Below are positions 20,585-30,960 of a stretch of 32,690 bases of DNA, piece by piece. The stretch is from NCBI GenBank assembly GCA_012838445.1, contig DUPF01000038.1, forward strand, positions 1 through 32,690. Direction: 5' to 3'. Source of the stretch: Intrasporangiaceae bacterium (lineage in GTDB: Bacteria; Actinomycetota; Actinomycetes; Actinomycetales; Dermatophilaceae). Position numbers and translations under genes: made by a program. A model generated the notes under the pieces. That model was given only the letters and a program-made list of their open reading frames with translations. It did no database searches and was not told where the DNA came from. The stretch's first letter is position 1. Every line of letters begins with the position of its first letter.

Positions 20585-20772
20585 CCCGCGATTGTCGCAG
20601 CCGCGGGGACGGTGACGAAATCGCACCGCCGAAGGTCTCAGACCGATAAATACTCTGGCGACTTCGCACGCACACCGTAGAAAAGCCGTTACGTTTGTGG
20701 ACGATCCCGGGGACGACCCTGGGAGCCCGCGCTCTGACCGAGGCGGGTACGACTCCAAGCGAGGTATCTGAA

Positions 20773-22467
20773 TTGACGCTAAAGCGCACGGCCGCACCTT
20801 TTGTCGGCCTCACTGCGGCAGCGCTGGTCCTGACCGCCTGCGCCACGTCCGAACGCAACACCGGCAGCAGCGGCGCCACCGGTGACCAGACGGGCGCAGC
20901 AGGCGAGACCGGCACCACCAGCGAGGTCTTCACCTTCGGTGGCGCAGGAGCCCCCGTGACCTTCGACCCGTTCTACGCCAGTGACGGTGAGACCTTCCGG
21001 ATCAGCCGGCAGATCTTCGAGAACCTCATCGGCATCAAGCCCGGCACCGCAGACCTCGAGCCCGAGCTGGCCGAGTCCTGGGAAGCCGACGAGTCCGGCC
21101 TGAACTGGACCTTCAAGCTCCGCGAGGGTGTGAAGTTCCACGACGGCACCGACTTCAACGCCGAGGCCGCGTGTGCGAACTTCGACCGGATGTTCGACCA
21201 GAACGAGGTCGGCGCCAGCGCCGCCTACTACTGGGGTTCGACCTTCGGCGCCTTCAAGGACAACGCCGCCGAGAGCCTCTACCAGGGCTGTGAGGTCACC
21301 GGCGACCACGAGTTGAACTTCAAGATCAGCCGCGTCACCTCCAAGTTCCCGGCCATTCTGTCCCTCACCTCGCTCGGCATGCAGTCGCCGAAGGCGCTGG
21401 AGGAAGGTGACGCCAACGGCATCGCCAAGTCCGGCGACGCCTTCGTCTACCCGGCCAACGCGAACAACCCGGTCGGCACCGGTCCCTACAAGTTCAGCGG
21501 CTACGACGAGGCGACCAAGACCGCGACGCTCGAGAAGTACGACGAGTACTGGGGCGAGGCTGCCAAGACGCAGAAGATCGTCATCAAGGCCATCCCCGAC
21601 GAGACCACCCGTCGCCAGGAGCTGCAGGCCGGTGGCATCGACGGCTACGACCTGCCCAACCCGGTCGACTGGGGTGGCCTGAAGGACGCCGGTATGAACG
21701 TCGAGGTGCGCCCGCCGTTCAACGTGTTCTACATGGGTCTGAACCCGACGAACAACGAGAAGCTGAAGGATCTCAAGGTCCGCCAGGCGATCTACCACGC
21801 GATCAACCGCCAGCAGCTCGTCCAGTCGCAGCTGCCCGAGGGTGCCACCGTGGCGACCCAGTTCGTCCCGGACACCATCGACGGCTACAACGCCCAGGTC
21901 GAGGCCTACGCCTACGACCCGGACAAGGCCAAGTCCCTCCTCCAGGAGGCCGGTGCCGAGGGCATGACCCTGAAGTTCGCCTGGCCGGCTGAGGTCACCC
22001 GTCCCTACATGCCGAACCCCCAGGGCCTCTACGACGCGATCAAGGCTGACCTCGAGGCCGTGGGCATCCAGGTCGAGACCCTGACCGACCCGTGGGGCAC
22101 GTACCTGGACAAGGCCTACCAGGACTACGACGCGTTCTTCCTCGGGTGGACCGGTGACTTCAACTCGGTGGACAACTTCCTCGCGTCGTTCTTCACCCCG
22201 GTCGACCGCAACCGGTTCGCGACCAACCTGCAGGACTTCGGCCAGGAGCTCGGTGACGAGCTCGTCAAGGCCGACGGCATCCTCGACGACGCCGAGCGCA
22301 CGGCCGCCTACCAGGAGGTCAACCGCAAGATCATGGAGGAGTGGCTGCCGGCCCTGCCGATCAGCCACAGCCCGCCGGCCATCGTCGTCAGCGGTGACGT
22401 CGAGGGTCTGGTCGCCTCCCCGCTGACCGCGGAGCGCTTCGACACCGTCACGGTGGGCGGCAACTGA
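20773..22467 (+). CDS. Peptide/oligopeptide ABC transporter substrate-binding lipoprotein
   Basis: Probable TTG start with [32 protein letters not shown] lipobox; [22 protein letters not shown]...FDRMF; ...[23 protein letters not shown]; followed by permease and ATPase genes. Confidence 0.9.
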   Translation: MTLKRTAAPFVGLTAAALVLTACATSERNTGSSGATGDQTGAAGETGTTSEVFTFGGAGAPVTFDPFYASDGETFRISRQIFENLIGIKPGTADLEPELAESWEADESGLNWTFKLREGVKFHDGTDFNAEAACANFDRMFDQNEVGASAAYYWGSTFGAFKDNAAESLYQGCEVTGDHELNFKISRVTSKFPAILSLTSLGMQSPKALEEGDANGIAKSGDAFVYPANANNPVGTGPYKFSGYDEATKTATLEKYDEYWGEAAKTQKIVIKAIPDETTRRQELQAGGIDGYDLPNPVDWGGLKDAGMNVEVRPPFNVFYMGLNPTNNEKLKDLKVRQAIYHAINRQQLVQSQLPEGATVATQFVPDTIDGYNAQVEAYAYDPDKAKSLLQEAGAEGMTLKFAWPAEVTRPYMPNPQGLYDAIKADLEAVGIQVETLTDPWGTYLDKAYQDYDAFFLGWTGDFNSVDNFLASFFTPVDRNRFATNLQDFGQELGDELVKADGILDDAERTAAYQEVNRKIMEEWLPALPISHSPPAIVVSGDVEGLVASPLTAERFDTVTVGGN

Positions 22468-22500
22468 CCAAGCCCGCGTGGCTTCGCCGATCCACCCCCA

Positions 22501-22537
22501 CGATGGCCGCCTCAGCACTATGCTGGGGCGGCCATCG
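22501..22537 (+). terminator. 17-bp-stem hairpin between SBP and permease genes (attenuator or mRNA stabiliser)
   Basis: CGATGGCCGCCTCAGCA-CTA-TGCTGGGGCGGCCATCG: 17 pairs including one T-G wobble, 3-nt loop, no T-tract; ends about 17 nt before the next gene's AAAGGA SD. Confidence 0.65.
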
Positions 22538-22565
22538 CCACGGCTCCCCCTAAAGGACTTCCTGC

Positions 22566-23573
22566 GTGCTTCGATACATCGTCCGGCGCCTCGGACAGCT
22601 GATCGCCGTCGCCATCGTGCTGACGATGTTGCTCTTCTTCTGGCTGCGCTCCCTGCCCGGTGGCGCCGCATACTCCCTCCTCGGTGACCGGGCCACACCC
22701 GAGCAGATCGCCCAACTCGAGAAGACCCTCGGTCTGGACCAACCGCTCTACATCCAGTACTTCCGCTACATGGGCCGGATCGCCAAGGGCGAGTTCGGCA
22801 GTTCCGCCACCGTCGTCCCCGGGACCGACGCGATGACGATCTTCCTGAACCGCTTCCCCGCGACGATCGAGTTGAGCTTCCTCGCCGTCCTCCTCGCTGT
22901 CATCGTCGCCATCCCCCTCGGCTACTTCGCCGCCCGACGGCACGGGTCCTGGCTGGACAACCTGTCCATCGTCGGGTCTCTCGTCGGCATCGCCGTCCCG
23001 GTCTTCTTCACCGCGTTCCTGCTGAAGTACTTCTTCGCCGTGAAGTGGGGCCTGCTGCCGGTCTCCGGACGGCAGGACGCCCTCGGGTGCACCCGCGTGA
23101 CGAAGTTCTTCATCCTCGACGGTTTGCTGACCCGCGAATTCGACTGCTCGGTCAGTGCCCTCAAACACCTCATCCTGCCGAGCATCGCCCTGGCGACGAT
23201 CCCGTTCGCGGTGATCTTCCGGATCACCCGGGCCAGTGTCCTCGACGTCCTCGACGAGGACTACGTCCGCACCGCCCGCGCCAAGGGCCTGACCGCCCGG
23301 ATCGTGCGCAATCGCCACATCATGCGCAACGCGATGCTGCCGGTGCTGACGATCATCGGCCTGCAGGTCGGTGCGCTCCTCGCCGGGGCGATCCTGACCG
23401 AGACGGTCTTCAACTTCCCCGGGATCGGGGAGGCCCTCGTGACCAGCTTCCGCGGCCGGGACTGGGCCCTGCTCCAGGTGCTCATCCTCATGGCTGCGAT
23501 CGTCTTCGTCCTGGTCAATCTCGTCGTCGACGTGCTCTACGCCGTCATCGACCCACGGGTGCGGACGAGGTGA
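22566..23573 (+). CDS. Dipeptide/oligopeptide ABC transporter permease (DppB-like)
   Basis: GTG start with AAAGGA SD; LRYIVRRLGQLIAVAIVLTMLLFFWLRSLPGG; DYVRTARAKGLTARIVRNRHIMRNAMLPVLTIIGLQVGALLAGAILTETVFNFPGIG. Confidence 0.93.
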   Translation: MLRYIVRRLGQLIAVAIVLTMLLFFWLRSLPGGAAYSLLGDRATPEQIAQLEKTLGLDQPLYIQYFRYMGRIAKGEFGSSATVVPGTDAMTIFLNRFPATIELSFLAVLLAVIVAIPLGYFAARRHGSWLDNLSIVGSLVGIAVPVFFTAFLLKYFFAVKWGLLPVSGRQDALGCTRVTKFFILDGLLTREFDCSVSALKHLILPSIALATIPFAVIFRITRASVLDVLDEDYVRTARAKGLTARIVRNRHIMRNAMLPVLTIIGLQVGALLAGAILTETVFNFPGIGEALVTSFRGRDWALLQVLILMAAIVFVLVNLVVDVLYAVIDPRVRTR

Positions 23574-23579
23574 GCTGAC

Positions 23580-24602
23580 ATGAACGACTCCCCCAAGAAG
23601 AGGCCCAACCCGCTGGCGAGTTATGGGCAACGCCGCAAGGACCGCATCGACGATCTCGCCGTGCTCAGTGCTCCCGCTCCGGCACTCGATGAGGTCGCCG
23701 TCGACGAGTCCGGCGCCATCGCCGAGAAGCCCGGCGTCTCGCTGTGGCAGAGCGCCTGGCGCCGGCTGCGCCGCAACCCGGTGTTCCTCCTCGGCCTGGC
23801 GATCACGATCGCCTTCATCCTCATCGCCGCCTTCGCCCCGTGGATCGCCCCGAAGGATCCGGTCCAGGGCTACCTCATCGACAAGGTCCGCCCGCAGAGC
23901 AACCCCATCCCCGGCCCGGAGCCGGGCTTCCCGCTCGGAGCGGACCACCTGGGCCGCGACCTGCTCTCCCGCCTCATCGTCGGGTCCCGCCAGACCCTCA
24001 TCGTCGGGGTCCTGGCCACCCTCGGCGGCTTCGTCGGCGGTCTTGTCCTCGGCACCCTCGCCGGTGCCTTCGGCGGCTGGGTCGACTCCCTCGTCATGCG
24101 CGCGGTCGACGTCATGCTCTCGATCCCGTCCCTCGTGCTCGCCCTGTCGATCGGCTCCCTCGCAGCCCGGCCGAGCCAGTGGACCCTGATCATCGCCATC
24201 GCCGTGGTGCAGATCCCGATCTTCGCCCGATTGCTCCGTGGCTCGATGCTCGCGCAACGGTCCAGTGACCATGTCCTGGCCGCTCAGGCGCTCGGCATCA
24301 AGCGGGGTCCGATCGTGTTCCGGCACATGCTGCCGAACTCGATGGGTCCGGTCATCGTCCAGGCCACTCTGGCACTCGCGGTCGCCATCATCGACGCCGC
24401 AGCGCTGTCCTTCATCGGTCTGGGCAACCCCGACCAGCGGATCCCCGAGTGGGGTGCGATGCTCGGTCTGGCCCAGACCTACATTTACGACCATCCGCAC
24501 TTGGCCTACTACCCCGCGATCTGCATCATCGTCGTCGCGCTCGGCTTCACCCTCATGGGTGAGTCGCTGCGCGAGGCACTCGACCCGAAGACCAGGAGGT
24601 GA
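23580..24602 (+). CDS. Dipeptide/oligopeptide ABC transporter permease (DppC-like)
   Basis: FPLGADHLGRDLLSRLIVGSRQTLIVG...; AAQALGIKRGPIVFRHMLPNSMGPVIVQATLALAVAIIDAAALSFIGLGNPDQRIPEWGAML. Confidence 0.93.
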   Translation: MNDSPKKRPNPLASYGQRRKDRIDDLAVLSAPAPALDEVAVDESGAIAEKPGVSLWQSAWRRLRRNPVFLLGLAITIAFILIAAFAPWIAPKDPVQGYLIDKVRPQSNPIPGPEPGFPLGADHLGRDLLSRLIVGSRQTLIVGVLATLGGFVGGLVLGTLAGAFGGWVDSLVMRAVDVMLSIPSLVLALSIGSLAARPSQWTLIIAIAVVQIPIFARLLRGSMLAQRSSDHVLAAQALGIKRGPIVFRHMLPNSMGPVIVQATLALAVAIIDAAALSFIGLGNPDQRIPEWGAMLGLAQTYIYDHPHLAYYPAICIIVVALGFTLMGESLREALDPKTRR

Positions 24603-24606
24603 CCGG

Positions 24607-25638
24607 GTGACGACTCTCGCAGGCGAGCACAAGCACCCGACGGACAGCACCGCACCGCTGCTGTCGGTGCGCGATCTGCGGGTGACCTTCCAACGCCAGG
24701 GCGAGGAGGCCTTCCACGCCGTCGACGGTCTGAATTTCGATGTCCGCCCCGGCCAGACCGTCGGCCTCGTCGGTGAGTCCGGCTGTGGCAAGTCGGTCAC
24801 CTCGCTGGCGATCATGGGGCTGCTGCCCCAACGCGGCAACAAGGTCTCCGGCACCGTCGACTTCGACGGCACCGACCTGCTCAGCCTCTCCGACTCCCAG
24901 ATGCGGGACCGCCGGGGTCGGGACATCGCGATGGTCTTCCAGGACCCGTTGTCCTCGCTCAACCCGGTCGTCCCGGTCGGGGTCCAGGTGACCGAGGTCC
25001 TCGAACGGCACCGCGGCATGTCCCGCCGGGCGGCGATGCCGATGGCCGCGGATCTGCTGCGCCGGGTCGGCATCCCGGACCCGAACCGTCGGGTCAAGGA
25101 CTACCCGCACCAGATGTCCGGCGGGATGCGGCAGCGGGCGCTCATCGCGATCGCCCTGGCCTGCGCCCCCCGGCTCCTCATCGCCGACGAGCCGACGACC
25201 GCGCTGGATGTGACGATCCAGGCCCAGATCCTCGCGCTGCTCAAGGAACTCGTCGAGGACACCGGCACCGCGCTCATCATGATCACCCACGACCTCGGCG
25301 TCGTCGCGGGCCTGTGCGACGAGGTCAACGTCCTCTACGCCGGCCGGATCGTCGAGCGTGGCGCCCGGCACCCACTGTTCCGGGACCCGCACCACCCGTA
25401 CACGACCGGCCTGCTCGGCTCCATCCCCCGGCTCGACGCCGCCGGAGAGCGGCTCACCCCGATCCCCGGTTCGGTCGCCGACAACCTGCCCTGGGACCAC
25501 GCGTGCGCCTTCGCACCGCGCTGCAGCCAACCGATCGACGTCTGCACCCAGGTCACCCCTGAGCTCGAGAGCAGCGGTGGACGGGCGCTGCGCTGCCACA
25601 ACCCGGTCGGGGTCGACTTTCGGGAGGAGACCCGATGA
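24607..25638 (+). CDS. Dipeptide/oligopeptide ABC transporter ATP-binding protein (DppD-like)
   Basis: Walker [14 protein letters not shown]; signature [35 protein letters not shown]-terminal [14 protein letters not shown] oligopeptide_C motif. Confidence 0.95.
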   Translation: MTTLAGEHKHPTDSTAPLLSVRDLRVTFQRQGEEAFHAVDGLNFDVRPGQTVGLVGESGCGKSVTSLAIMGLLPQRGNKVSGTVDFDGTDLLSLSDSQMRDRRGRDIAMVFQDPLSSLNPVVPVGVQVTEVLERHRGMSRRAAMPMAADLLRRVGIPDPNRRVKDYPHQMSGGMRQRALIAIALACAPRLLIADEPTTALDVTIQAQILALLKELVEDTGTALIMITHDLGVVAGLCDEVNVLYAGRIVERGARHPLFRDPHHPYTTGLLGSIPRLDAAGERLTPIPGSVADNLPWDHACAFAPRCSQPIDVCTQVTPELESSGGRALRCHNPVGVDFREETR

Positions 25639-26792
25639 GTGAGCACGACGACGACGTCCTGCTCTCCGTCGAGGGCGTCAAGGTCCACTTCCCGATCAAG
25701 CGCGGAGTCATCTTCGACAAGACGATCGGCTATGTGTATGCGGTGGACGGGGTCGACCTGAAGGTGCGCCGGGGTGAGACCTACGGCCTGGTCGGCGAGT
25801 CCGGTTGCGGGAAATCGACACTCGGACGGGCCATCCTCAACCTCGAGCCGCCCACGGAGGGGCACGTCATCTTCGACGGCGTCGACATCGCCTCCCTCAA
25901 GGGTGAGGAACTGCGCCGCAAGCGTCAGGACCTGCAGATGGTCTTCCAGGACCCGCTGTCCTCCCTCGACCCGCGCCAGTCGGTCGAGTCGCTCCTCGTC
26001 GAGGGGATGAAGGCCCACGGCCTGGCCAAGGACGCCAAGGAGGCCCGCCCGCGGCTGCGGGAACTCCTCTCCGCCGTCGGGTTGCCGGCGCAGGCGCTGA
26101 ACAAATACCCGCACGAGTTCTCCGGGGGTCAGCGTCAGCGGATCGGGATCGCCCGGGCGTTGTCGGTCAACCCGAAGTTCATCGTCGCCGACGAGCCGGT
26201 CTCCGCCCTCGACGTCTCCGTCCAGGCCCAGGTGATCAACCTCCTCGGCGACCTGCAGGAGGAGTTCGGGCTCACCTATCTCGTCGTCGCCCACGACCTC
26301 GCCGTCGTGCGGCACATCTCGGACCGGATCGGCGTCATGTACCTCGGGGCACTCGCCGAGGAGGCCAGCGCCGCCGACCTCTACCGGGCCCCGCTGCACC
26401 CCTACACCAAGGCGCTGCTGTCCGCGGTGCCGATCCCCGACCCGGATGTCGAGGACAGCCGCGAGCAGATCCTCCTCACCGGGGATCTGCCCTCACCGTC
26501 CAACCCGCCGACCGGCTGCCGGTTCCACACCCGGTGTCCGTGGAAGCAGGACACCCGCTGCGACACCGAGCGCCCGCAACTGCGGGTCGTGGAGATCGAC
26601 GGGTTCCCCGCCGACCACCGGGTCGCGTGCCACTGGGCCGAACAGATCTACCACGGTGAGATCCAGCCGCACGAGGTGGACCCGATCGCGATCGACCCGA
26701 GTTCCTTCGACGTCGTCGACGACCACGGCACGATGCTCGCCGAGCCGCCCGGCGTCGACCCCGCGAGCGGCGATCCGGGCCGGGGACTCTGA
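25635..26792 (+). CDS. Dipeptide/oligopeptide ABC transporter ATP-binding protein (DppF-like)
   Basis: Walker [14 protein letters not shown]; signature [49 protein letters not shown]; overlaps the upstream ATPase gene by 4 nt. Confidence 0.95.
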   Translation: MSEHDDDVLLSVEGVKVHFPIKRGVIFDKTIGYVYAVDGVDLKVRRGETYGLVGESGCGKSTLGRAILNLEPPTEGHVIFDGVDIASLKGEELRRKRQDLQMVFQDPLSSLDPRQSVESLLVEGMKAHGLAKDAKEARPRLRELLSAVGLPAQALNKYPHEFSGGQRQRIGIARALSVNPKFIVADEPVSALDVSVQAQVINLLGDLQEEFGLTYLVVAHDLAVVRHISDRIGVMYLGALAEEASAADLYRAPLHPYTKALLSAVPIPDPDVEDSREQILLTGDLPSPSNPPTGCRFHTRCPWKQDTRCDTERPQLRVVEIDGFPADHRVACHWAEQIYHGEIQPHEVDPIAIDPSSFDVVDDHGTMLAEPPGVDPASGDPGRGL

Positions 26793-26795
26793 CCC

Positions 26796-26861
26796 CGGTT
26801 CTTCGTCCCCCGCCACGCAACCTCGCCACCCGCCGCGGTTCTTCGTCACCCGCCACGGCAA
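26796..26861. repeat. Two imperfect direct repeats of about 25 bp, 40-bp period
   Basis: CGGTTCTTCGTCCCCCGCCACGCAA (26796-26820) and CGGTTCTTCGTCACCCGCCACGGCAA (26836-26861) in the noncoding gap between the ABC operon and malQ. Confidence 0.75.
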
Positions 26862-26940
26862 TTTCAGCGGCACCGCCGAAGCACCGGGAAGACCACGAAC
26901 AACCGCGTCAGCCACCCCGAATCGTCAGTGACGGGTCGCG

Positions 26941-29082
26941 TCAGTCACCCCGCATGACCGCCGCGAGGCGCTGGGCGAGCGGGCTGGCCTCGATCTGTTC
27001 GAGGGTGACCGTCCGCCCCTGCGGGTCCGCGACGGGCACCTTCCAGTTCGGGTACTCCTGGTCGGTGCCGGGCTGGTTGACCGTGCGCCGGTCCCCGACG
27101 AGGTCCGGGACCGCGACGCCGAGGATCTTCGCCGGGGTCTGCGCGAGGTATGCGTGCAGCGCCACCACGACATCGTCGACGAGGTCCTGGGGCGAGTCGG
27201 CGGTGACGACGGTGCCCTGCGGGAGCAGGCCGCGCTCGACGACCGCCCGGACGACGGTGTTGATCGAGGCGCTCTCGCTCTCCTTCTCCTCCGCGACCGA
27301 GCGTTCGAGCAGTCCGAGGTCGGCGCGAACGTCCACGTGGGTCAGGGTCAGGTATCCCGCGCTCGGGGGCAGGTCGTGGGTGGTCACGGTCGCCATGCAC
27401 AAGGAGCGGTAGGCCTCCGGGGGCAGGAACTGCCCGTCGCGCCACTCGAACCACAGGATCGAGGTGCCGTGGATGCCCCGTTCGAGCATCGTCTCGCGCA
27501 GCGTCGGGGCGACGACGCCGAGGTCCTCACCGATGACGATCGCCCCGGCCCGGTGCGCCTCCAGGGCGAGGATGCCCATGAGCGCGCCGGCGTCATAGGT
27601 GACGTAGGTGCCGTCCTTCGGGGTCTTGCCGAGCGGCACCCACCACAGCCGGAACAAGCCGAGGATGTGGTCGATCCGGATGCCGCCGCTGTCCCGCAGG
27701 ACAGTGCGCAGCATGTCCCGGTAGGGCGCATAACCGAGTTCGGCGAGGCGACCCGGGTGCCACGGCGGTTGCGCCCAGCTCTGGCCGAGTTGGTTGAACT
27801 GGTCCGGGGGCGCCCCGACGGAGACGGAGTGGACGAGGGCGTCCCCGAGCGCCCAGGCGTCCGACCCGTCCGGGTGCACCCCGACCGCGAGGTCGTGGAC
27901 GACCCCGATCGTCATCCCGGCAGCGAGCGCCTCCTGCTGGGCCGCCTGGAGCTGCTGGCGGATCTGCCACTGCAGCCACATGTGGAACTCGACGGTCTCC
28001 TCGTGCTCGGTGCGGAACTCCTCGACGGCTGCCGAACGCGGGTCCTGGAGGTCCTTCGGCCAGGTGCCCCACGGCATACCCAACTCCTCGACGAGTGCGC
28101 ACCACGTCGCGAAGTCGACCAGGCCCTGCCCCTCGCTGCGGACATACCGGTCGAACTGGCGTTGCCGCCGGCGGGTGCGCGGGACACCGAAGAGGATGGC
28201 GAGCGCCTCCCCCTTGGCCTCCCAGATCTCGTCCCGGTCGATGAGGTCGGTCGAGGAGGCCCGGGCCCGGTCGGCGAGAGCGAGAATGCGCGCCCGCTGC
28301 GGCCCGGACAGTGCCCCCATCTCGGCGATGTCCTCGATGCGCAGGTAGAGCGGGCTGGCGAAGCGCCGCGTCGCGGGCAGATAGGGCGAGGCCTCCATCG
28401 GCGGCACGGGCTGGGCGGCGTGCAGCGGGTTGACGAGGACGAAGTCGGCTCCGAGTTCCTCCCCCGCCCAGGACGCAGTCTCCGTGAGGTCGCCGAGATC
28501 GCCCATCCCCCAGGAGGTTTCGGATCGCGCGGCATAGATCTGACTCATCAGACCCCAGACCCGACCCTCCTCGATCGAGGGGTGCAGCGGCAGGGTGCGG
28601 GGGGTGACGACGAGTGTCGCGTCCGCGCTGGTGCCGTCCTCCAGGTGGGCGGTGAGGGTATGCCACCCGAGCGGGACATTGTTCGGCACCTCGACCGTGG
28701 CCTCACCGATGAGGCGTCCGTCGACCTCGCGCGGCTCGACCCAGCGTTCGACGAGGGAGGCGTTCCAGACGTCGCCCGTCTCGAGGGTCACGGTGCAGCG
28801 GACCGCGGTGCCGTGCGGGATGTGGACCGGAACCCACGGTCCGTCACCTTCCCGGCAGACCACGGTCGGGGGCAGCACCTGGCGCCAGGGCTGCTCCTCG
28901 GTGTGGCGCAACGCGGCCTCGATCGCAGCGTCGTCACCGACCTCGGCGCCGAGCGCGGTCAGCACGTGGCGCAGGGTCGCGTCACCGATCTGGACGAGGG
29001 AGCCCTTCCAGCCGTGGTACTCGGTCGCGACGCCGTAGCGGCGAGCGAGCTCGATCAGGGCGGGCGAGGGCTGGTCGGACAC
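26941..29082 (-). CDS. malQ: 4-alpha-glucanotransferase (amylomaltase, GH77)
   Basis: GVVHDLAVGVHPDGSDAWALGDALVHSVSVGAPPDQFNQLGQSWAQPPWHPGRLAELGYAPYRDMLRTVLRDSGGIRIDHILGLFRLWWVP; IGEDLGVVAPTLRETMLERGIHGTSILWFEW. Confidence 0.95.
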   Translation of the reverse strand: MSDQPSPALIELARRYGVATEYHGWKGSLVQIGDATLRHVLTALGAEVGDDAAIEAALRHTEEQPWRQVLPPTVVCREGDGPWVPVHIPHGTAVRCTVTLETGDVWNASLVERWVEPREVDGRLIGEATVEVPNNVPLGWHTLTAHLEDGTSADATLVVTPRTLPLHPSIEEGRVWGLMSQIYAARSETSWGMGDLGDLTETASWAGEELGADFVLVNPLHAAQPVPPMEASPYLPATRRFASPLYLRIEDIAEMGALSGPQRARILALADRARASSTDLIDRDEIWEAKGEALAILFGVPRTRRRQRQFDRYVRSEGQGLVDFATWCALVEELGMPWGTWPKDLQDPRSAAVEEFRTEHEETVEFHMWLQWQIRQQLQAAQQEALAAGMTIGVVHDLAVGVHPDGSDAWALGDALVHSVSVGAPPDQFNQLGQSWAQPPWHPGRLAELGYAPYRDMLRTVLRDSGGIRIDHILGLFRLWWVPLGKTPKDGTYVTYDAGALMGILALEAHRAGAIVIGEDLGVVAPTLRETMLERGIHGTSILWFEWRDGQFLPPEAYRSLCMATVTTHDLPPSAGYLTLTHVDVRADLGLLERSVAEEKESESASINTVVRAVVERGLLPQGTVVTADSPQDLVDDVVVALHAYLAQTPAKILGVAVPDLVGDRRTVNQPGTDQEYPNWKVPVADPQGRTVTLEQIEASPLAQRLAAVMRGD

Positions 29083-29176
29083 GGGGTCTCCAAAACGGTG
29101 GGGGCGCGGCAGGCTTCATTATGTCGAGGAGCAGGCCGGGAATCACGTTCCGCCGGACCATCCTGCCAAGCCGCGA

Positions 29177-30160
29177 TCAGCTCGGACGGACCAGACCAGG
29201 ATCCGGGACCTCCTGGACCTCGACGATGGCCTCGCCGGTGCGCGGCGGCAGGTGGATGCCAGCGAGCATGCACCGGGCCGAACCCCCGGCGTGCTCGATC
29301 GTGCCGATGTCGACCGGGAGGATCCGCGAACTCGCCTCGATGATCTCGCGCTGCTCATCGGTCAGGGTCTGCACCGCCCGTCGGGACATGACGAGCACCC
29401 GACCGTCCGAACCCTGCACTTCGATCGCGTTCCCGGCGAAGTCGGTCAACTGCTCCATCGTCAGGTCGACGACCCGGCGGCCGGTCGCCTCGAGATGACC
29501 TCGGACCCGGCGCCGCTGCCGGGCGTCGGGGATCGCGGACAGGCCGATGAGTGCATACTCCGTCGCGACGGCCATGAGGATGTTCGTGTGGTAGATCCGG
29601 GTGCCGGCCGGATCGAAGGCGTCGAAGACGAAGGCGTGATAGTCGAAGTCGGTGCAGAAGCGTTGCAGCGCAGGCTCGCTGACCCGGTTGGAGCGGCACA
29701 CGTAGGCGACCCGGTGGATGTGGTCGAGGACCATCGAGCCGGTGCCCTCGAGGAACAGCCCGTCCTGCTCCAGCCCGCTGTAGTCGTAGACGACCGGCAC
29801 GTGGTAGGCCGCCTTGAGTCCGTCGATGATGTCGGTCCGGCGCTCGGAGCGGCGGCTCGGCGAGTGCATCGGGAAGACCGCGACCTGGCCGGAGTTGTGC
29901 GCGGAGAACCAGTTGTTCGGGAACACCGAGTCCGGCGCCGTGTGCGTCTCGTCCTCATAGAGATGGACGGTCACCCCGGCGGCCCGCAACTGGTCGGCCA
30001 TGACGGTGACCTCTTCGTATGCGGCCCGCGCCACCTCCTGTGCGGTGCCGGTCGGTGGGGACTGGAACGCGTTGTCGACGGTCGTCGCCGGGTTGGGCGC
30101 GAACTGGTGCGGACGGATCATGACGACCGCCGACGGGGCCTGGGTGACGGGCTGACTCAC
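29177..30160 (-). CDS. ctlX: Amidinotransferase-superfamily hydrolase, CtlX-like (citrulline utilisation / arginine deiminase-related)
   Basis: GTG start with AAGGAGCTCC SD; VVMIRPHQFAPNPATTVDNAFQ...VFPNNWFSAHNSGQVAVFPMHSPSRRSERR...LEGTGSMVLDHIHRVAYVCRSNRVSEPALQRFC...IEHAGGSARCMLAGIHLP. Confidence 0.8.
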   Translation of the reverse strand: MSQPVTQAPSAVVMIRPHQFAPNPATTVDNAFQSPPTGTAQEVARAAYEEVTVMADQLRAAGVTVHLYEDETHTAPDSVFPNNWFSAHNSGQVAVFPMHSPSRRSERRTDIIDGLKAAYHVPVVYDYSGLEQDGLFLEGTGSMVLDHIHRVAYVCRSNRVSEPALQRFCTDFDYHAFVFDAFDPAGTRIYHTNILMAVATEYALIGLSAIPDARQRRRVRGHLEATGRRVVDLTMEQLTDFAGNAIEVQGSDGRVLVMSRRAVQTLTDEQREIIEASSRILPVDIGTIEHAGGSARCMLAGIHLPPRTGEAIVEVQEVPDPGLVRPS

Positions 30161-30278
30161 GGAGCTCCTTTGCAAAGTGATCGTGGCTGTGCAGTGCACG
30201 TGGCGGGGCGGGGATGTCGCGCGGCCGCTCAGGCTGAGCGTAGCGATCCGGCGGACCGCGCGCCGGAGAACCGGGTTC
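30161..30278. promoter_or_regulatory. Cluster of short palindromes in the divergent ctlX / DUF3467 intergenic region
   Basis: GGAGCTCC (30161-30168), CTTTGCAAAG (30168-30177), GTGCA-G-TGCAC (30189-30199), CGCTCAG-G-CTGAGCG (30226-30240), TCCGGCG-N7-CGCCGGA (30247-30267), GAACC-G-GGTTC (30268-30278). Confidence 0.35.
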
Positions 30279-30295
30279 GTGGCACCGTTGCGTCC

Positions 30296-30571
30296 ATGGA
30301 GCCCACGATGAACATCTCACTGCCGGAGTCCGTGGCGCCCGGAGTGCTCGCCGACTTCGTGACGATCAGCCACACCCCGGACTACTTCGTCTTCGACTTC
30401 GTCACCGTGGTCCGGGCTCGCCCCGGTGCCGCGGAGGGGGATGTGGAGATCGACGGCCAGGTGGCCTCCCGGGTCAAGGTGCTGCCCTCCCAGGTCTTCG
30501 AGATCATGAAGGCCCTCGAGCAGCAACTGAGCCAGTGGGAGCACGAGACCGGACGGGCCGCCAACCCCTGA
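30296..30571 (+). CDS. DUF3467 family protein
   Basis: MEPTMNISLPESVAPGVLADFVTISHTPDYFVFDFVTVVRARPGAAEGDVEIDGQVASRVKVLPSQVFEIMKALEQQLSQWEHETGR; typical DUF3467 pattern. Confidence 0.8.
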   Translation: MEPTMNISLPESVAPGVLADFVTISHTPDYFVFDFVTVVRARPGAAEGDVEIDGQVASRVKVLPSQVFEIMKALEQQLSQWEHETGRAANP

Positions 30572-30579
30572 CCGCTGCC

Positions 30580-30960
30580 CTATCCGTCGATGACCGGTCC
30601 CAGCGCACCGCGCGCGACGACGTAGATCAGCCAGAGCACGACCTGGACGGCGAACAGGGTCCACGGCAGCCGGGTTGCCGCCCGCCCCTCGATCCGACCG
30701 AGCCGCACGATCGCGGCGACCGTGGCCGGGACCGCGACGGCGAGCAGGACGAACGCGGTGAGCAGGAGTGGCCGCAAATAGGCCAACCCCTGGGTCACGT
30801 CGACGTCATCGGGGTTCGTGCTCTTCAGGACGAGTTCGACGACCTGGCCGACCGTCGTGACCGCGAACAGGGACAGGGCGGCGAGCACCGAGGTCCAGGC
30901 CATCCGCGGGGAGGTGCGGACCGCATACTCCTGCGTTGTCGGTGTGGGGTCGGGCATCGT
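30580..30960 (-). CDS. Small integral membrane protein, function unknown
   Basis: MPDPTPTTQEYAVRTSPRMAWTSVLAALSLFAVTTVGQVVELVLKST...; 3 predicted TM helices; GGAAGGAGCC SD. Confidence 0.7.
   Translation of the reverse strand, partial: TMPDPTPTTQEYAVRTSPRMAWTSVLAALSLFAVTTVGQVVELVLKSTNPDDVDVTQGLAYLRPLLLTAFVLLAVAVPATVAAIVRLGRIEGRAATRLPWTLFAVQVVLWLIYVVARGALGPVIDG

Noticed and set aside
20701-20724. Imperfect tandem 12-mer ACGATCCCGGGG/ACGACCCTGGGA in the SBP leader
   Set aside because: Too short and degenerate for a meaningful claim without comparative data.
20779-22698. 639-aa minus-strand ORF
   Set aside because: Antisense to the SBP lipoprotein of the ABC operon; no recognisable domain.
22518-25097. 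859-aa minus-strand ORF across the ABC permease/ATPase genes
   Set aside because: Shadow ORF rich in Asp/Glu/Arg/Gln repeats opposite conserved ABC transporter genes.
27154-29343. 729-aa + strand ORF
   Set aside because: Antisense to malQ, which has full GH77 motifs; composition artifact.
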